A DNA stretch of 24,252 bases from DATBIO01 sp036556965 (GTDB lineage: Bacteria; Acidobacteriota; Vicinamibacteria; Fen-336), in the NCBI GenBank assembly GCA_036556965.1, contig DATBIO010000245.1, forward strand, positions 1 through 24,252, read 5' to 3'. The position numbers were made by a program, and so were the translations under genes. Each line of letters starts with the position of its first letter. Positions within the stretch are counted from its first letter, which is position 1. Of this stretch, positions 15,913 through 24,252 are shown one piece after another. The notes beneath the pieces were generated by a model. It worked only from the letters and a program-made list of their open reading frames with translations. It had not been told where the DNA came from and did not search any database.

Positions 15913-16623
15913 TCAGTCGGCGCTGAGCCGGTAGCCCACGCCGACCTCGGTGCGCAGATACTGCGGGCGGGCGGGGTCCTTCTCCAGCTTGTGCCGGAGC
16001 TGGGCCATGTAGACGCGGAGGTAATGGCTGTGCTCGACGGAGCCCGGGCCCCAGACCTCCTTGAGCAGCTGGCGGTGCGTGAGGACCTTGCCCGCATGCC
16101 GGGCGAGCAGGGCCAGGAGGTTGTACTCCGTGCGCGTCAGGTGCGCTTCCGTGGCCGCCACCCACACCCGGCGGGCGCCCAGGTCCACCTTGAGGTCGCC
16201 GACCTCGACCACCGGCTCGGGGCTGTCTCCCCGGGCGCCGTGCCGCAGGGCCACGCGTATGCGGGCCAGCAGCTCGCCCATGGCGAACGGCTTGGTGAGG
16301 TAGTCGTCGGCCCCGGCGTCGAGGGCCTCGATCTTGTCCGCCTCCTGGCCCCGGGCGGAGAGGACGATGATCGGGGTGTCGCTCCACTCGCGCAGCCGCC
16401 GCGTGACCTCGACGCCGTCCATGTCGGGCAGCCCGAGGTCGAGGAGGATCACGTCTGGAGTGCGCGTGGAGGCCTCCACCACGGCCTGCGCCGCCGTCTC
16501 CGCCTCCGTGACGCGGTAGCCGTGCGCGGGCAGGGTGGCGCGGAGGAACCGGCGGAGCTGGGGCTCGTCGTCGACCACCAGCACGAGCGGGGGCTGGCCG
16601 CGCTCAGGCGTGGTCGAGCTCAT
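15913..16623 (-). CDS. kdpE: Response regulator KdpE
   Basis: A 236-residue OmpR-family transcription factor. The receiver domain has the acidic pair Asp18-Asp19, the phospho-acceptor Asp62 (LLDLGLPDMDG), Ser89 in the switch position and Lys111 (YLTKPF). The winged-helix DNA-binding domain (about 140-232) includes LTRTEYNLLALLARHAGKVL, a recognition region EHSHYLRVYMAQLRHKLE and the wing TEVGVGYRL. In known systems KdpD phosphorylates KdpE under K+ limitation and KdpE activates kdp transcription. The ATG at 16623 starts 20 bases inside the end of kdpD, so the pair is translationally coupled. It is the last gene of the kdp operon. An upstream extension of the frame is a shadow of kdpD. Confidence 0.95.
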   Translation of the reverse strand: MSSTTPERGQPPLVLVVDDEPQLRRFLRATLPAHGYRVTEAETAAQAVVEASTRTPDVILLDLGLPDMDGVEVTRRLREWSDTPIIVLSARGQEADKIEALDAGADDYLTKPFAMGELLARIRVALRHGARGDSPEPVVEVGDLKVDLGARRVWVAATEAHLTRTEYNLLALLARHAGKVLTHRQLLKEVWGPGSVEHSHYLRVYMAQLRHKLEKDPARPQYLRTEVGVGYRLSAD

Positions 16624-19297
16624 CGGCCCCCTCCGCGGGGGGCGGTGGCGCGCCTCCCAGGGGCAGCGTGAACCGGAAGGACACGCCGCGCGGCGCGCGC
16701 TTCTCCGCCCAGATCCGCCCGCCGTGCGCGCCCACGATGGCCTGGCAGATGGCGAGGCCGAGGCCGAACCCGCGTCCCGTCCGCGTGTCGCGGTAGAACT
16801 TCTCGAAGACGCGGTCCTCGGTGCCCGGCGGGAGGCCGGGCCCGTCGTCGGCCACCTCGACCTCCACGGCGCCATCCGCGAGGCGGGCCCCCACGAGGAT
16901 GGTGGTGGCGGGCGGCGTGTACTTGATCGCGTTCTCGAGGAGGTTCACCAGCACCTGCTGCAGGAGCACGGCGTCGAAGGGGACGAGGGGCAGGTCCTCG
17001 GGCAGGGCCGTCTCGATCCGGCGGCCGTCCAGCAGCTTCTCCAGGAGGCCGATGGAGGCTCCCACCACCTCCTCCAGCGGCTGCCACTCGCGCTCCAGGC
17101 GCACCCCTCCCGCCTCCAGGCGCGACATGTCGAGGAGGTTGGTGACCAGCCGGTTCAGGCGCACGGCTTCCTCGTGGATGGTCTCCGTGAGGTCGCGGCG
17201 CGCGTCCGCGGGCAGCGAGGGCTGCTCGAGCAGGCTGCTGGCGGCGCCCGTGATGGCGGAGAGGGGCGTGCGCAGGTCGTGGGAGACGGAGCCCAGCAGC
17301 GTGCCCCGCAGGCGCTCGCGCTCCGCCTCCAGGCGCGCCCGCTCCGTCTCCGCCGCCAGGCGGGACCGCTCCAACGGCGCCGCCACCTGCCGTGCCATGG
17401 TCTCCAGGAGGTCGAGGTGCTCGGGGGAGAGCGGGCGCAGGTTCTCGTGGGGCCGCACGCCCAGCACGCCCAGCGGCCCCTGGGCCTCCGGCAGCGGCAG
17501 GTACAGTCCGGAGGCGCCCGGGAGGGTGTCCGTGCCCAGCCCCGCGGGGCGGCCGTGGCGGAAGGACCACTCGGCCACCGCGCGCTCGCGCGCGTCGTCC
17601 GGGAACTCCGGCGCGGGGGAAGCGGGCGCGAGGCGGCCCTTTCCGTCGGGGAGGTACACGATGCCGGGACCCTGCATCACCTCGGAGACGTGGCGCACGG
17701 CGGCCCGCGCGATCTCCTCGGGGACGCGGAGCGAGGCCAGGTCGCGGCTGGTGGCGAACAGGATCTGCGTGCGCCGCTCGCGCTGGCGGGCCGCCTCGCC
17801 CTGCTCGCGCACGCGCACGGCCAGGGTGCTGATGAGAAGGCCCACCAGCAGCATGACGGCGAAGGTGAGGACGTACTGGGTGTCCGTCACCGCGAAGGTC
17901 AGGTGGGGCGGGACGAAGAAGAAGTCGAAAGCGGCGACGCTCAGCGAGGCGGCGAGCGCGGAGGGGCCGCGACCGAAGCGCGTGGCCACCACGGCCACCC
18001 CGAGGAGGTAGACCATGATGAGGTTGCTCTTGTCGAAGTGGGGGAACATGGCCCAGCTCACGAGGGTGCAAACGAGCACCGCGCCCACCGCCCAGCCGTA
18101 GGCGTGCGGGGGCACCGGCTGCCTCCGCCCGGGCGCGTGGCGGGGAAGCCGGTCGTCCGGCTCGCCGGAGATCGCGTAGACGTCGATCTCGCCGCTGGCG
18201 CGGATGATGGCCTCCACCGGCGAGCCGCGCAGGCGCGCGCGCCAGCCCTGGCGGGCGGGCTTGCCCACCACGATCTTGCTGACGTTGCGCTCGCGCGCGT
18301 GCTCCAGCAGCGCCTCGCCCACGCTGGCGCCGCTCAGGACGGCGGTCTCCGCCCCCAGCTCCTCCGCCAGCTTGAAGGCAGCGGCCAGCTCCTGCCGCTC
18401 CTCGGCGGTCAGCGCGGGCTGGGAGGGGCTCTCCACGGAGGCGACGATCCACTCCGCGCGCAGGCTGCCCGCCAGGCGGCGGGCGGCGCGGATCAGGCGG
18501 CCGCTCTCCGGGTTGGGGCGGATGCACACCAGGATGCGCTCCGCCACGGGCCAGGTGTCCTCGATGGCGTGCGCCCTGCGGTAGTCCCGAACGCTCTGGT
18601 CCACGTGGTCGGCCGTCCGTCGCAGCGCGAGCTCGCGCAGGGCGGTGAGGTTGCCCTTGCGGAAGAAGCTGGACACCGCCCGCTGCGCCTGCTCCGGCAC
18701 GTAGACCCTGCCCTCGCGCAGGCGCTGGAGCAGCTCCTCGGGGGGCAGGTCGACGAACTCCACCTCGTCCGCGCCCTCCAGCAGGTGATCGGGCACCGTC
18801 TCCCGCTGGGCCACCTCGGTGATGCGGGCCACCACGTCGTTGAGGCTCTCCAGGTGCTGCACGTTCAGGGTCGTCCAGACGTCGAGGCCGGCGTCGAGGA
18901 GCTCCTGGACGTCCTGCCAGCGCTTCAGGTGCCGGGAGCCGGGGACGTTGGTGTGGGCGAGCTCGTCCACGAGGAGCAGGCCCGGGCGCCGCGCCAGGGC
19001 GGCGTCGAGGTCCATCTCCTGGAGCACCACTCCGCGGTGCTCGACGGAGCGGGGGGGGAGGCGCTCGAGGCCCTCCAGCAGGCGCGCCGTCTCCGCGCGC
19101 CCGTGCGTCTCCACCCAGCCCACCACCACGTCGCGGCCGGCCGCCCGCGCCCGCTGGGCCGCGTCCAGCATGGCGTACGTCTTGCCGACGCCCGGGGAGG
19201 CGCCGAAGAAGACCTTCAGGCGGCCGCGCGTCCGGGGTCTGTCCTCCGCCCGCACGCGCTCGAGCAGGGCGTCCGGGTCGGGGCGGCGCTCGTCCAT
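16604..19297 (-). CDS. kdpD: Sensor histidine kinase KdpD
   Basis: An 897-residue membrane sensor for K+ status, close to the 894 residues of the Escherichia coli protein. The N-terminal KdpD domain has the Walker A motif GASPGVGKT (32-40) and LLLVDELAHTNVPGSRH. A universal-stress-like domain follows (about 250-370; RILVCIRPNPESGRLI, KIVVGKPARQ). Four membrane helices lie at about 400-500, then a GAF-like region (about 515-640). The kinase core has His673 in SVSHDLRTPLSAITG, the N-box NLLENAIKYTPP, DDGPGLPPG and GFGLGLAI. All catalytic motifs are intact. The start is ATG 19297 or the adjoining GTG 19300; a weak GGAGG lies 13-16 bases upstream. It follows the ATPase-only protein by about 100 bp and overlaps kdpE by 20 bp. 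Confidence 0.96.
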   Translation of the reverse strand: MDERRPDPDALLERVRAEDRPRTRGRLKVFFGASPGVGKTYAMLDAAQRARAAGRDVVVGWVETHGRAETARLLEGLERLPPRSVEHRGVVLQEMDLDAALARRPGLLLVDELAHTNVPGSRHLKRWQDVQELLDAGLDVWTTLNVQHLESLNDVVARITEVAQRETVPDHLLEGADEVEFVDLPPEELLQRLREGRVYVPEQAQRAVSSFFRKGNLTALRELALRRTADHVDQSVRDYRRAHAIEDTWPVAERILVCIRPNPESGRLIRAARRLAGSLRAEWIVASVESPSQPALTAEERQELAAAFKLAEELGAETAVLSGASVGEALLEHARERNVSKIVVGKPARQGWRARLRGSPVEAIIRASGEIDVYAISGEPDDRLPRHAPGRRQPVPPHAYGWAVGAVLVCTLVSWAMFPHFDKSNLIMVYLLGVAVVATRFGRGPSALAASLSVAAFDFFFVPPHLTFAVTDTQYVLTFAVMLLVGLLISTLAVRVREQGEAARQRERRTQILFATSRDLASLRVPEEIARAAVRHVSEVMQGPGIVYLPDGKGRLAPASPAPEFPDDARERAVAEWSFRHGRPAGLGTDTLPGASGLYLPLPEAQGPLGVLGVRPHENLRPLSPEHLDLLETMARQVAAPLERSRLAAETERARLEAERERLRGTLLGSVSHDLRTPLSAITGAASSLLEQPSLPADARRDLTETIHEEAVRLNRLVTNLLDMSRLEAGGVRLEREWQPLEEVVGASIGLLEKLLDGRRIETALPEDLPLVPFDAVLLQQVLVNLLENAIKYTPPATTILVGARLADGAVEVEVADDGPGLPPGTEDRVFEKFYRDTRTGRGFGLGLAICQAIVGAHGGRIWAEKRAPRGVSFRFTLPLGGAPPPPAEGADELDHA

Positions 19298-19397
19298 CAC
19301 GCGCGAGGATAGTCCTCCACCGTCGCGGCCGTCATCTGGACGGCGGGGCCGCGGCGTGGCCGGTGCGCCACGGTGCCGACGACGCGTCCTGCGCGCT

Positions 19398-20117
19398 TCA
19401 ATCGCCGGAGAGCGCGGGCAGGGTGAGCCTCACCGATGTCCCGTGGTCCGGCCCGCGGGTCTGGCTGCCGATCTCGATGGTCCCGCCGTGCGCCTCCAGG
19501 ACTTCCCTGGCCAGGGAGAGGGCGAGCCCGACGGCATGCGCGGCGCCGGGCGCGCGCGTGAAGAGCCAGGGGAGCTGCTCGGCGGGGATGCCGGGACCGT
19601 CGTCGTCCACGGACACGGCCACGCGCGGCGCGCCCTCCAGGCGCCGTGCGGAGACCTGGATGGTGCCCCCTGGGCGAACGCGGCTGCCGGGGCGAACGTG
19701 TCTCAGGGCGTTGCCGACCAGCGTCACCACGACCCACGCCAGCTTCTCGGCGTCTGCGACCACGCGGGGAAGGTGCGGCTCCACGGCGAGGGTGAGGGTG
19801 ACGTCCTGGCCCTTGGCCTGCCCCTGGAGCGTGACCAGGGCGCTGGCCAGCAGGTCCCCGAGGTCCAGCGGCTCCGCGCGCAGGGGAAGCACGGCGGCGG
19901 CCACCATCTCGTATGAGGTGCCCTGGGGACCGGCGACGAAGGCGTGGCGCAGGCGCCCCGGCCGCACGGATCCCGCGAGGTCGTGCGCGGCCTGCCGCAC
20001 GGCGGGCGGGGCCTCGAGAGCGTCCACGGGGGAGCCGATCCAGGACTCCGGCGCCCCGGACACCGAGGCCACGACGCCCGGCGGCGTCAAGAGGAGACGG
20101 CGGGTCTCCTCGCTCAC
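19398..20117 (-). CDS. ATPase-only histidine-kinase-like protein within the kdp operon
   Basis: A 239-residue soluble protein whose C-terminal half (about 110-239) is a GHKL ATPase domain. It has the N-box-like VVTLVGNALRHVRPG, the G1 motif DDDGPGIPAE, AVGLALSLAREVLEAHGG and GTSVRLTLP. The N-terminal half (PPGVVASVSGAPESWIGSP, about 10-100) lacks an obvious HisKA phospho-acceptor motif, membrane helices or a receiver. The VGNALRH box has Gly where most kinases have Glu (NLxxNA), so catalysis is doubtful. The GTG start at 20117 overlaps the kdpC stop as GTGA, so it is clearly part of the operon. It may be a degenerate kinase, an anti-sigma-like ATPase or an accessory modulator of KdpD/KdpE. 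I do not know a named family for it. Confidence 0.8.
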   Translation of the reverse strand: MSEETRRLLLTPPGVVASVSGAPESWIGSPVDALEAPPAVRQAAHDLAGSVRPGRLRHAFVAGPQGTSYEMVAAAVLPLRAEPLDLGDLLASALVTLQGQAKGQDVTLTLAVEPHLPRVVADAEKLAWVVVTLVGNALRHVRPGSRVRPGGTIQVSARRLEGAPRVAVSVDDDGPGIPAEQLPWLFTRAPGAAHAVGLALSLAREVLEAHGGTIEIGSQTRGPDHGTSVRLTLPALSGD

Positions 20118-20719
20118 GGCCCGGGAGTGCCCGGCGTCGCCGCGGGAGGCCCGAAGCGGTGGTCGAGCGCGAGGTTCAGGAGCAGGACGTTGACCACCGG
20201 CTCGCCCAGGATGCCGAGGGTCCGCGGCTCCACGCGCTCCGCCACCACCGCGCGGACCTCCTCCACGGCGCGTCCGCGCGCGGCGGCCACGCGCGGCGCC
20301 TGCCAGAGCGCCGCCTCCGGGCCCAGGTGGGGATCGAGGCCGCTGGCAGAGGCGGTCACCAGCTCGGCGGGTACGGGCCCGGGCGCCCGTGGGTTCTCGG
20401 CCCGGAGGCGGGCCACGTCGGCCGTCGCGCGGTCACGCAGCTTCTGCGAGGAGGGTCCCAGGTTCGAGCCGGACGACGCCCCCGCGTCGTAGCCGGCGCC
20501 GGCGGCGGACGGCCGTCCCTGGAAATACGCGGGGTTGGTGAAGGCCTGACCGATCAGCTCTGACCCCACGACGCGGCCGGCCGGCCCGGTGACCATGCTG
20601 CCGTCGGCGCGGCGCGGGAAGAGGGCCTGGGCGGCTCCCGTCAGGGCCAGGGGATACAGAAGGCCGGTCAGGACGAGGGTGGCCACCGTCATGCGCAGGG
20701 CGACGAGGACTTCGGACAT
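20114..20719 (-). CDS. kdpC: Potassium-transporting ATPase subunit KdpC
   Basis: A 201-residue single-span membrane subunit that helps KdpA and KdpB assemble and raises K+/ATP affinity. The N-terminal helix (VALRMTVATLVLTGLLYPLALTG in essence, about 6-28) is followed by VVGSELIGQAFTNPAYFQGRPSA, GYDAGASSGSNLGPSSQKL and PAELVTASASGLDPHLGPEAA, all KdpC hallmarks. The C-terminus GEPVVNVLLLNLALDHRF is conserved and then carries a short Pro/Gly tail. The ATG at 20719 has AGGAG six bases upstream. The gap from kdpB is 9 bp, and its stop overlaps the next gene. Confidence 0.95.
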   Translation of the reverse strand: MSEVLVALRMTVATLVLTGLLYPLALTGAAQALFPRRADGSMVTGPAGRVVGSELIGQAFTNPAYFQGRPSAAGAGYDAGASSGSNLGPSSQKLRDRATADVARLRAENPRAPGPVPAELVTASASGLDPHLGPEAALWQAPRVAAARGRAVEEVRAVVAERVEPRTLGILGEPVVNVLLLNLALDHRFGPPAATPGTPGP

Positions 20720-20728
20720 GGTTTTCTC

Positions 20729-22744
20729 CTACGCCAGCCCGGCGGCCTGGAGGACCAGGTCCACGAGCTTGATGCCGGCGAACGGCGCCACCACCCCTCC
20801 CAGGCCGTAGACGAGCAGCGAGCGGCGCAGGAGGGCGGCCGCGCCCATGGGACGGTAGGCCACGCCCCGCAGGGCCAGCGGTATCAGGGCCACGATGACG
20901 AGGGCGTTGAAGATGACCGCGGACAGGATCGCGCTCTGCGGGGAGGCCAGGCGCATGACGTTGAGGGGCGCGATCTCCGGGAACACGGCCATGAACATGG
21001 CGGGCAGGATGGCGAAGTACTTGGCCACGTCGTTGGCGATGGAGAAGGTGGTCAGGCACCCCCGCGTCATCAGGAGCTGCTTTCCGGTCTCCACCACCTC
21101 CAGCAGCTTGGTGGGGTTGCTGTCGAGGTCCACCATGTTGCCGGATTCCTTGGCCGCCTGCGTCCCCGTGTTCATGGCGATGGCCACGTCGGCCTGGGCC
21201 AGGGCGGGGGCGTCGTTGGTGCCGTCCCCGGTCATGGCCACCAGCTTGCCCTTCCCCTGCTCCTCACGGATGAGCCGCAGCTTCTCCTCCGGGGTGGCCT
21301 CGGCCAGGAAGTCGTCCACGCCTGCCTCCGCGGCGATGGCGGCGGCGGTCAGCGGGTTGTCGCCCGTGATCATGACCGTGCGCAGGCCCATGGCCCGGAA
21401 GCGGTCGAAGCGCTCCTTCAGGCCACCTTTCACGGTGTCCTTGAGCTGGATGACGCCGAGGACGCGCGCGCCCTCCGCCACCGCCAGGGGCGTGCCCCCG
21501 GACTGCGCGATGCGCGCCACCACCTGCTCGACCTCCGGCGGCACCACGCCGCCCTGCGCCGTCACGTAGCGGGCGATGGCGTCGGCGGCCCCCTTGCGCA
21601 CGGAGCGGCCGTCGAGGTCCGCCCCGCTCATCCGGGTCTGCGCCGTGAAGGGCACGAAGGTGGCGCGCGAGTGCAGCTCGCGCGCGCGCAGGCCGTAGCG
21701 CTCCTTGGCCAGCACCACCACCGACCGCCCCTCCGGGGTCTCGTCGGCCAGGGAGGCGAGCTGCGCCGCCTCCGCCAGCTCCTCCGCCTTCAGCCCGGCC
21801 ACGGGGATGAACTCGCTGGCCATGCGGTTGCCCAGGGTGATGGTCCCCGTCTTGTCGAGGAGGATGGTGTCCACGTCGCCCGCCGCCTCCACCGCGCGCC
21901 CGCTCATGGGGATCACGTTGTGGCGGATCAGCCGGTCCATGCCCGCGATCCCGATGGCGGAGATCAGGCCGCCGATGGTGGTGGGGATGAGGCACACGAG
22001 GAGCGCGACCACGACGGTGACCGACAGCGTGAGCCCCGAGTAGAGGGCGAAGGGCACGAGGCTCACGCAGGCGATCAGGAAGATCACGGTCATGCCCGAG
22101 AGCAGCACGTGCAGGGCGATCTCGTTGGGCGTCTTCTGCCGCTTGGCGCTCTCCACCAGGCGGATCATGCGGTCGAGGAAGGAGTCGCCGGGGTTGACCC
22201 CGATGCGCACCAGGAGGCGGTCGGAGAGGACCTTGGTGCCGCCGGTGACGGCCGAACGATCGCCGCCGCTCTCGCGGATCACGGGCGCGGACTCGCCGGT
22301 GATGGCCGACTCGTCCACGGAGGCGATGCCCTCGATGACCTCGCCGTCGCCGGGGATGACCTGCCCGGCCTCCACCACCACCACGTCCCCGCGCCGGAGC
22401 TCGGAGGCGGGGACCTGCTGCTCCCGCCCCTCCACCACCTTGCGGGCGATGGTCTCCTGCCGGAGCCCGCGCAGGCTCGCGGCCTGGGCCTTGCCCCGGC
22501 CCTCGGCCAGCGACTCCGCGACGTTGGCGAAGAGCACGGTGAACCAGAGCCACAGGCAGACCTGGCCGGTGAACCAGTCCGGGTCGCGCAGCCACAGCAG
22601 GGTGGTGAGGACGCTGCCGACCTCGACCACGAACATGACGGGGTTGCGGACCATGACCAGGGGCGACAGCTTCCGGAGGCTGTCCAGGAGCGCCTGCCGC
22701 ACGAGGGGCCCGTGGAAGACGGAGACGGACTTGGGGTGCGCCAT
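20729..22744 (-). CDS. kdpB: Potassium-transporting P-type ATPase subunit KdpB
   Basis: A 671-residue type IA P-type ATPase that drives K+ uptake through KdpA. The phosphorylated aspartate is Asp297 in DTILLDKTGTITLGN. The actuator loop is TGES (149-152), where Ser152 aligns with the inhibitory phosphoserine of the Escherichia coli enzyme. MTGDGTNDAPALAQADVAIA is the hinge and metal site, and FVPFTAQTRMSG with KGAADAI is the nucleotide domain. Membrane helices lie near 35-50, 58-78, 215-240, 245-275 and in the last 90 residues. The length is normal. The ATG at 22744 starts one base after the kdpA stop (TGA-C-ATG), so translation is coupled. Confidence 0.97.
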   Translation of the reverse strand: MAHPKSVSVFHGPLVRQALLDSLRKLSPLVMVRNPVMFVVEVGSVLTTLLWLRDPDWFTGQVCLWLWFTVLFANVAESLAEGRGKAQAASLRGLRQETIARKVVEGREQQVPASELRRGDVVVVEAGQVIPGDGEVIEGIASVDESAITGESAPVIRESGGDRSAVTGGTKVLSDRLLVRIGVNPGDSFLDRMIRLVESAKRQKTPNEIALHVLLSGMTVIFLIACVSLVPFALYSGLTLSVTVVVALLVCLIPTTIGGLISAIGIAGMDRLIRHNVIPMSGRAVEAAGDVDTILLDKTGTITLGNRMASEFIPVAGLKAEELAEAAQLASLADETPEGRSVVVLAKERYGLRARELHSRATFVPFTAQTRMSGADLDGRSVRKGAADAIARYVTAQGGVVPPEVEQVVARIAQSGGTPLAVAEGARVLGVIQLKDTVKGGLKERFDRFRAMGLRTVMITGDNPLTAAAIAAEAGVDDFLAEATPEEKLRLIREEQGKGKLVAMTGDGTNDAPALAQADVAIAMNTGTQAAKESGNMVDLDSNPTKLLEVVETGKQLLMTRGCLTTFSIANDVAKYFAILPAMFMAVFPEIAPLNVMRLASPQSAILSAVIFNALVIVALIPLALRGVAYRPMGAAALLRRSLLVYGLGGVVAPFAGIKLVDLVLQAAGLA

Positions 22745-22745
22745 G

Positions 22746-24252
22746 TCAGTAGACCTTGCCGGCCTGCGCCAGGAAGTGCTCCACGATGGGGCCCAGGGAG
22801 AGCACGGGGAAGAAGGTGAGGGCCCCCACGATGAGGACGACGCCCACCAGGAGGACCACGAAGACGGGCCCGTTGGTGGGAAGGGTGCCGGGGCTGGGCG
22901 GCACCACCTTCTTCCCGGCCATGGCCCCCGCCAGGGCCAGCGCGGGCACGATCATCCAGAAGCGGCCCACGAGCATGGCCAGGCCCAGCGCCGTGTTGTA
23001 CCAGGGCGTGTTGGCGTTGATGCCGGCGAAGGCGGAGCCGTTGTTGGCGGTGGCGCTGGTGAACGCGTAGAGCATCTCGCTCAGGCCGTGCGGGCCGGCG
23101 TTGTTGAGGGAGGACACGCCGTAGGGCGCCACCGCCGACCAGGCGGCCAGGGCGAGGATGACGAGCGGGAAGACGAGGGCGTAGAGCATCGCGTACTTGA
23201 CCTCGCGCGTCTCCACCTTCTTGCCGAGGTACTCCGGAGTGCGTCCCACCATCAGCCCCGCGATGAAGACGCTGAGCACGGCCATCATGAGCATGCCGTA
23301 GAGCCCCGCGCCCACGCCGCCGAAGATGACCTCGCCCAGCTGCATGTTGAAGAGCGGCACCAGCCCTCCCAGGGGGGTGAAGCTGTCGTGCATGGAGTTG
23401 ACGGCCCCGCAGGACGCGTCCGTGGTCACGGTGGCGTACAGCGCGGAGTTGGCCACGCCGAAGCGCGCCTCCTTGCCTTCCATGTTCCCGGCGGGCTGGG
23501 CCACGGGCAGCCCGCGCAGGACCGGGTTGCCGGCGCTCTCCGCCCAGTAGGCCGTCCCCACCCCCACCACGAACATCAGGCTCATGGCGGCGAAGAGCGC
23601 CCACCCCTGCCTCGTGTCCCGCGCCATGAGACCGAAGGTGTAGGTGAGGCCCGCGCCGATGGTGAAGATGAGGAACATCGACAGGAAATTGGTCAGGGGA
23701 TTCGGGTTCTCGAAGGGGTGAGCCGCGTTGGCGTTGAAGAACCCGCCCCCGTTCGTGCCGAGCTGCTTGATCGCTTCCTGGGAGGCCACCGGCCCCATGG
23801 CGATGGTCTGCCTGGCCCCCTCCAGCGTCGTCACCTCGTGGTAGGGGGCGAGGTTCTGGATCATGCCCTGGGAGACGAAGACCAGCGCGAACACGGCGCA
23901 GATGGGCAGGAGCAGGTACACCGTTCCCCGCGTGAGGTCCACCCAGAAGTTGCCGATGGTGCCGGTGCGCTCGCCCGGGCCGCGCCGCGTGAGGCCGCGG
24001 GCCAGGGCGACGGCGATGGCGATGCCGGCGGCGGCGGAGATGAAGTTGTGCCAGGCCAGGCCCGCCATCTGGCTCAGGTAGCTCATGGTGGTCTCGCCCA
24101 CGTAGCCCTGCCAGTTGGTGTTGGTCGTGAAGCTGACCGCCGTGTTGAAGCTCGAGTCCTCTGAGACGGCCGCGAAGCCCTGCGGATTGAGCGGCAGCAC
24201 CCCCTGCGTGCGCTGGAGCAGGTAGGTCAATAGCAGACCGACGACGCTGAAG
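22746..24252 (-). CDS. kdpA: Potassium-transporting ATPase channel subunit KdpA (N-terminus outside window)
   Basis: The visible part is about 500 residues of the K+-selective channel subunit; the first 60-100 residues lie beyond the right edge. The reading frame is open to 24252, and FSVVGLLLTYLLQRTQG continues upstream of the first possible alternative start at 24230, so the gene is cut by the window and not truncated. The selectivity-filter regions are recognisable: TNTNWQGYVGE, GTNGGGFFNANAAHPFENP, a GAVNSMHDSFTPLGG segment and NNGSAFAGI. GRTPEYLGKKVE is the conserved cytoplasmic loop. Many hydrophobic helices alternate with these loops. It is the first visible gene of the kdp operon; any kdpF and the promoter would lie to the right. 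Confidence 0.95.
   Translation of the reverse strand, partial: FSVVGLLLTYLLQRTQGVLPLNPQGFAAVSEDSSFNTAVSFTTNTNWQGYVGETTMSYLSQMAGLAWHNFISAAAGIAIAVALARGLTRRGPGERTGTIGNFWVDLTRGTVYLLLPICAVFALVFVSQGMIQNLAPYHEVTTLEGARQTIAMGPVASQEAIKQLGTNGGGFFNANAAHPFENPNPLTNFLSMFLIFTIGAGLTYTFGLMARDTRQGWALFAAMSLMFVVGVGTAYWAESAGNPVLRGLPVAQPAGNMEGKEARFGVANSALYATVTTDASCGAVNSMHDSFTPLGGLVPLFNMQLGEVIFGGVGAGLYGMLMMAVLSVFIAGLMVGRTPEYLGKKVETREVKYAMLYALVFPLVILALAAWSAVAPYGVSSLNNAGPHGLSEMLYAFTSATANNGSAFAGINANTPWYNTALGLAMLVGRFWMIVPALALAGAMAGKKVVPPSPGTLPTNGPVFVVLLVGVVLIVGALTFFPVLSLGPIVEHFLAQAGKVY

Noticed and set aside
16604..24252. The kdp operon as a mobile or transferred island
   Set aside because: There are no integrase, transposase, tRNA or flanking repeats, and composition matches the rest of the window.

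Overview
The window is GC-rich bacterial chromosome, densely packed and mostly single-copy housekeeping or accessory genes. No rRNA, tRNA, CRISPR array, transposase or attachment site was seen, and no gene-free stretch exceeds about 215 bases. The base composition, the cyanobacterial-like long isocitrate dehydrogenase, the TAT/GMC oxidoreductase pair and the small gene at the left edge suggest a member of Acidobacteriota or a similar high-GC Gram-negative soil phylum. This placement is inference from gene style only; Myxococcota and Rokubacteria-like lineages are not excluded.

Layout. Positions 31-773 (+): a small protein of unknown function, overlapping by ATGA with a stand-alone receiver protein. 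Positions 806-1297 (-): a secreted Gly/Tyr-rich protein. Positions 1400-2578 (+): a class I cysteine desulfurase. Positions 2579-2790: a leader full of small palindromes. Positions 2791-5581 (+): a class V aminotransferase followed by long-form phosphoglycerate dehydrogenase (serA), probably a serine-biosynthesis pair. Positions 5586-6320 (-): an integral-membrane fatty acid hydroxylase-type protein. Positions 6440-10869 (+): NADP isocitrate dehydrogenase, a GT-C-like membrane glycosyltransferase with TPR-like tail, and malate dehydrogenase, so two TCA-cycle genes flank a membrane protein.

Positions 14212-10866 (-) form a three-gene operon: a TAT-signal small subunit, a cholesterol-oxidase-like GMC flavoenzyme with a four-cysteine cluster, and an AttH/CrtC-like lipocalin-type protein whose GTG start overlaps the GMC stop. 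Positions 15745-14417 (-) encode a secreted right-handed beta-helix protein with its own recognisable promoter.

Positions 24252-15913 (-) are a kdp high-affinity potassium uptake operon, entering from the right edge: kdpA (N-terminus cut off), kdpB, kdpC, a 239-residue ATPase-only histidine-kinase-like protein, kdpD and kdpE. The genes are tightly coupled (1-bp gap A/B, 9-bp gap B/C, GTGA overlap C/kinase-like, 20-bp overlap D/E). KdpABC pumps K+, KdpD/KdpE control its expression, and the extra ATPase-domain protein is the most unusual component.

Nothing in the window is clearly a wholly new system. The best candidates for a second look are the ATPase-only protein inside the kdp operon, the three-gene GMC/TAT/lipocalin operon, the palindrome-rich leader before the aminotransferase, and the glycosyltransferase with no canonical start codon.
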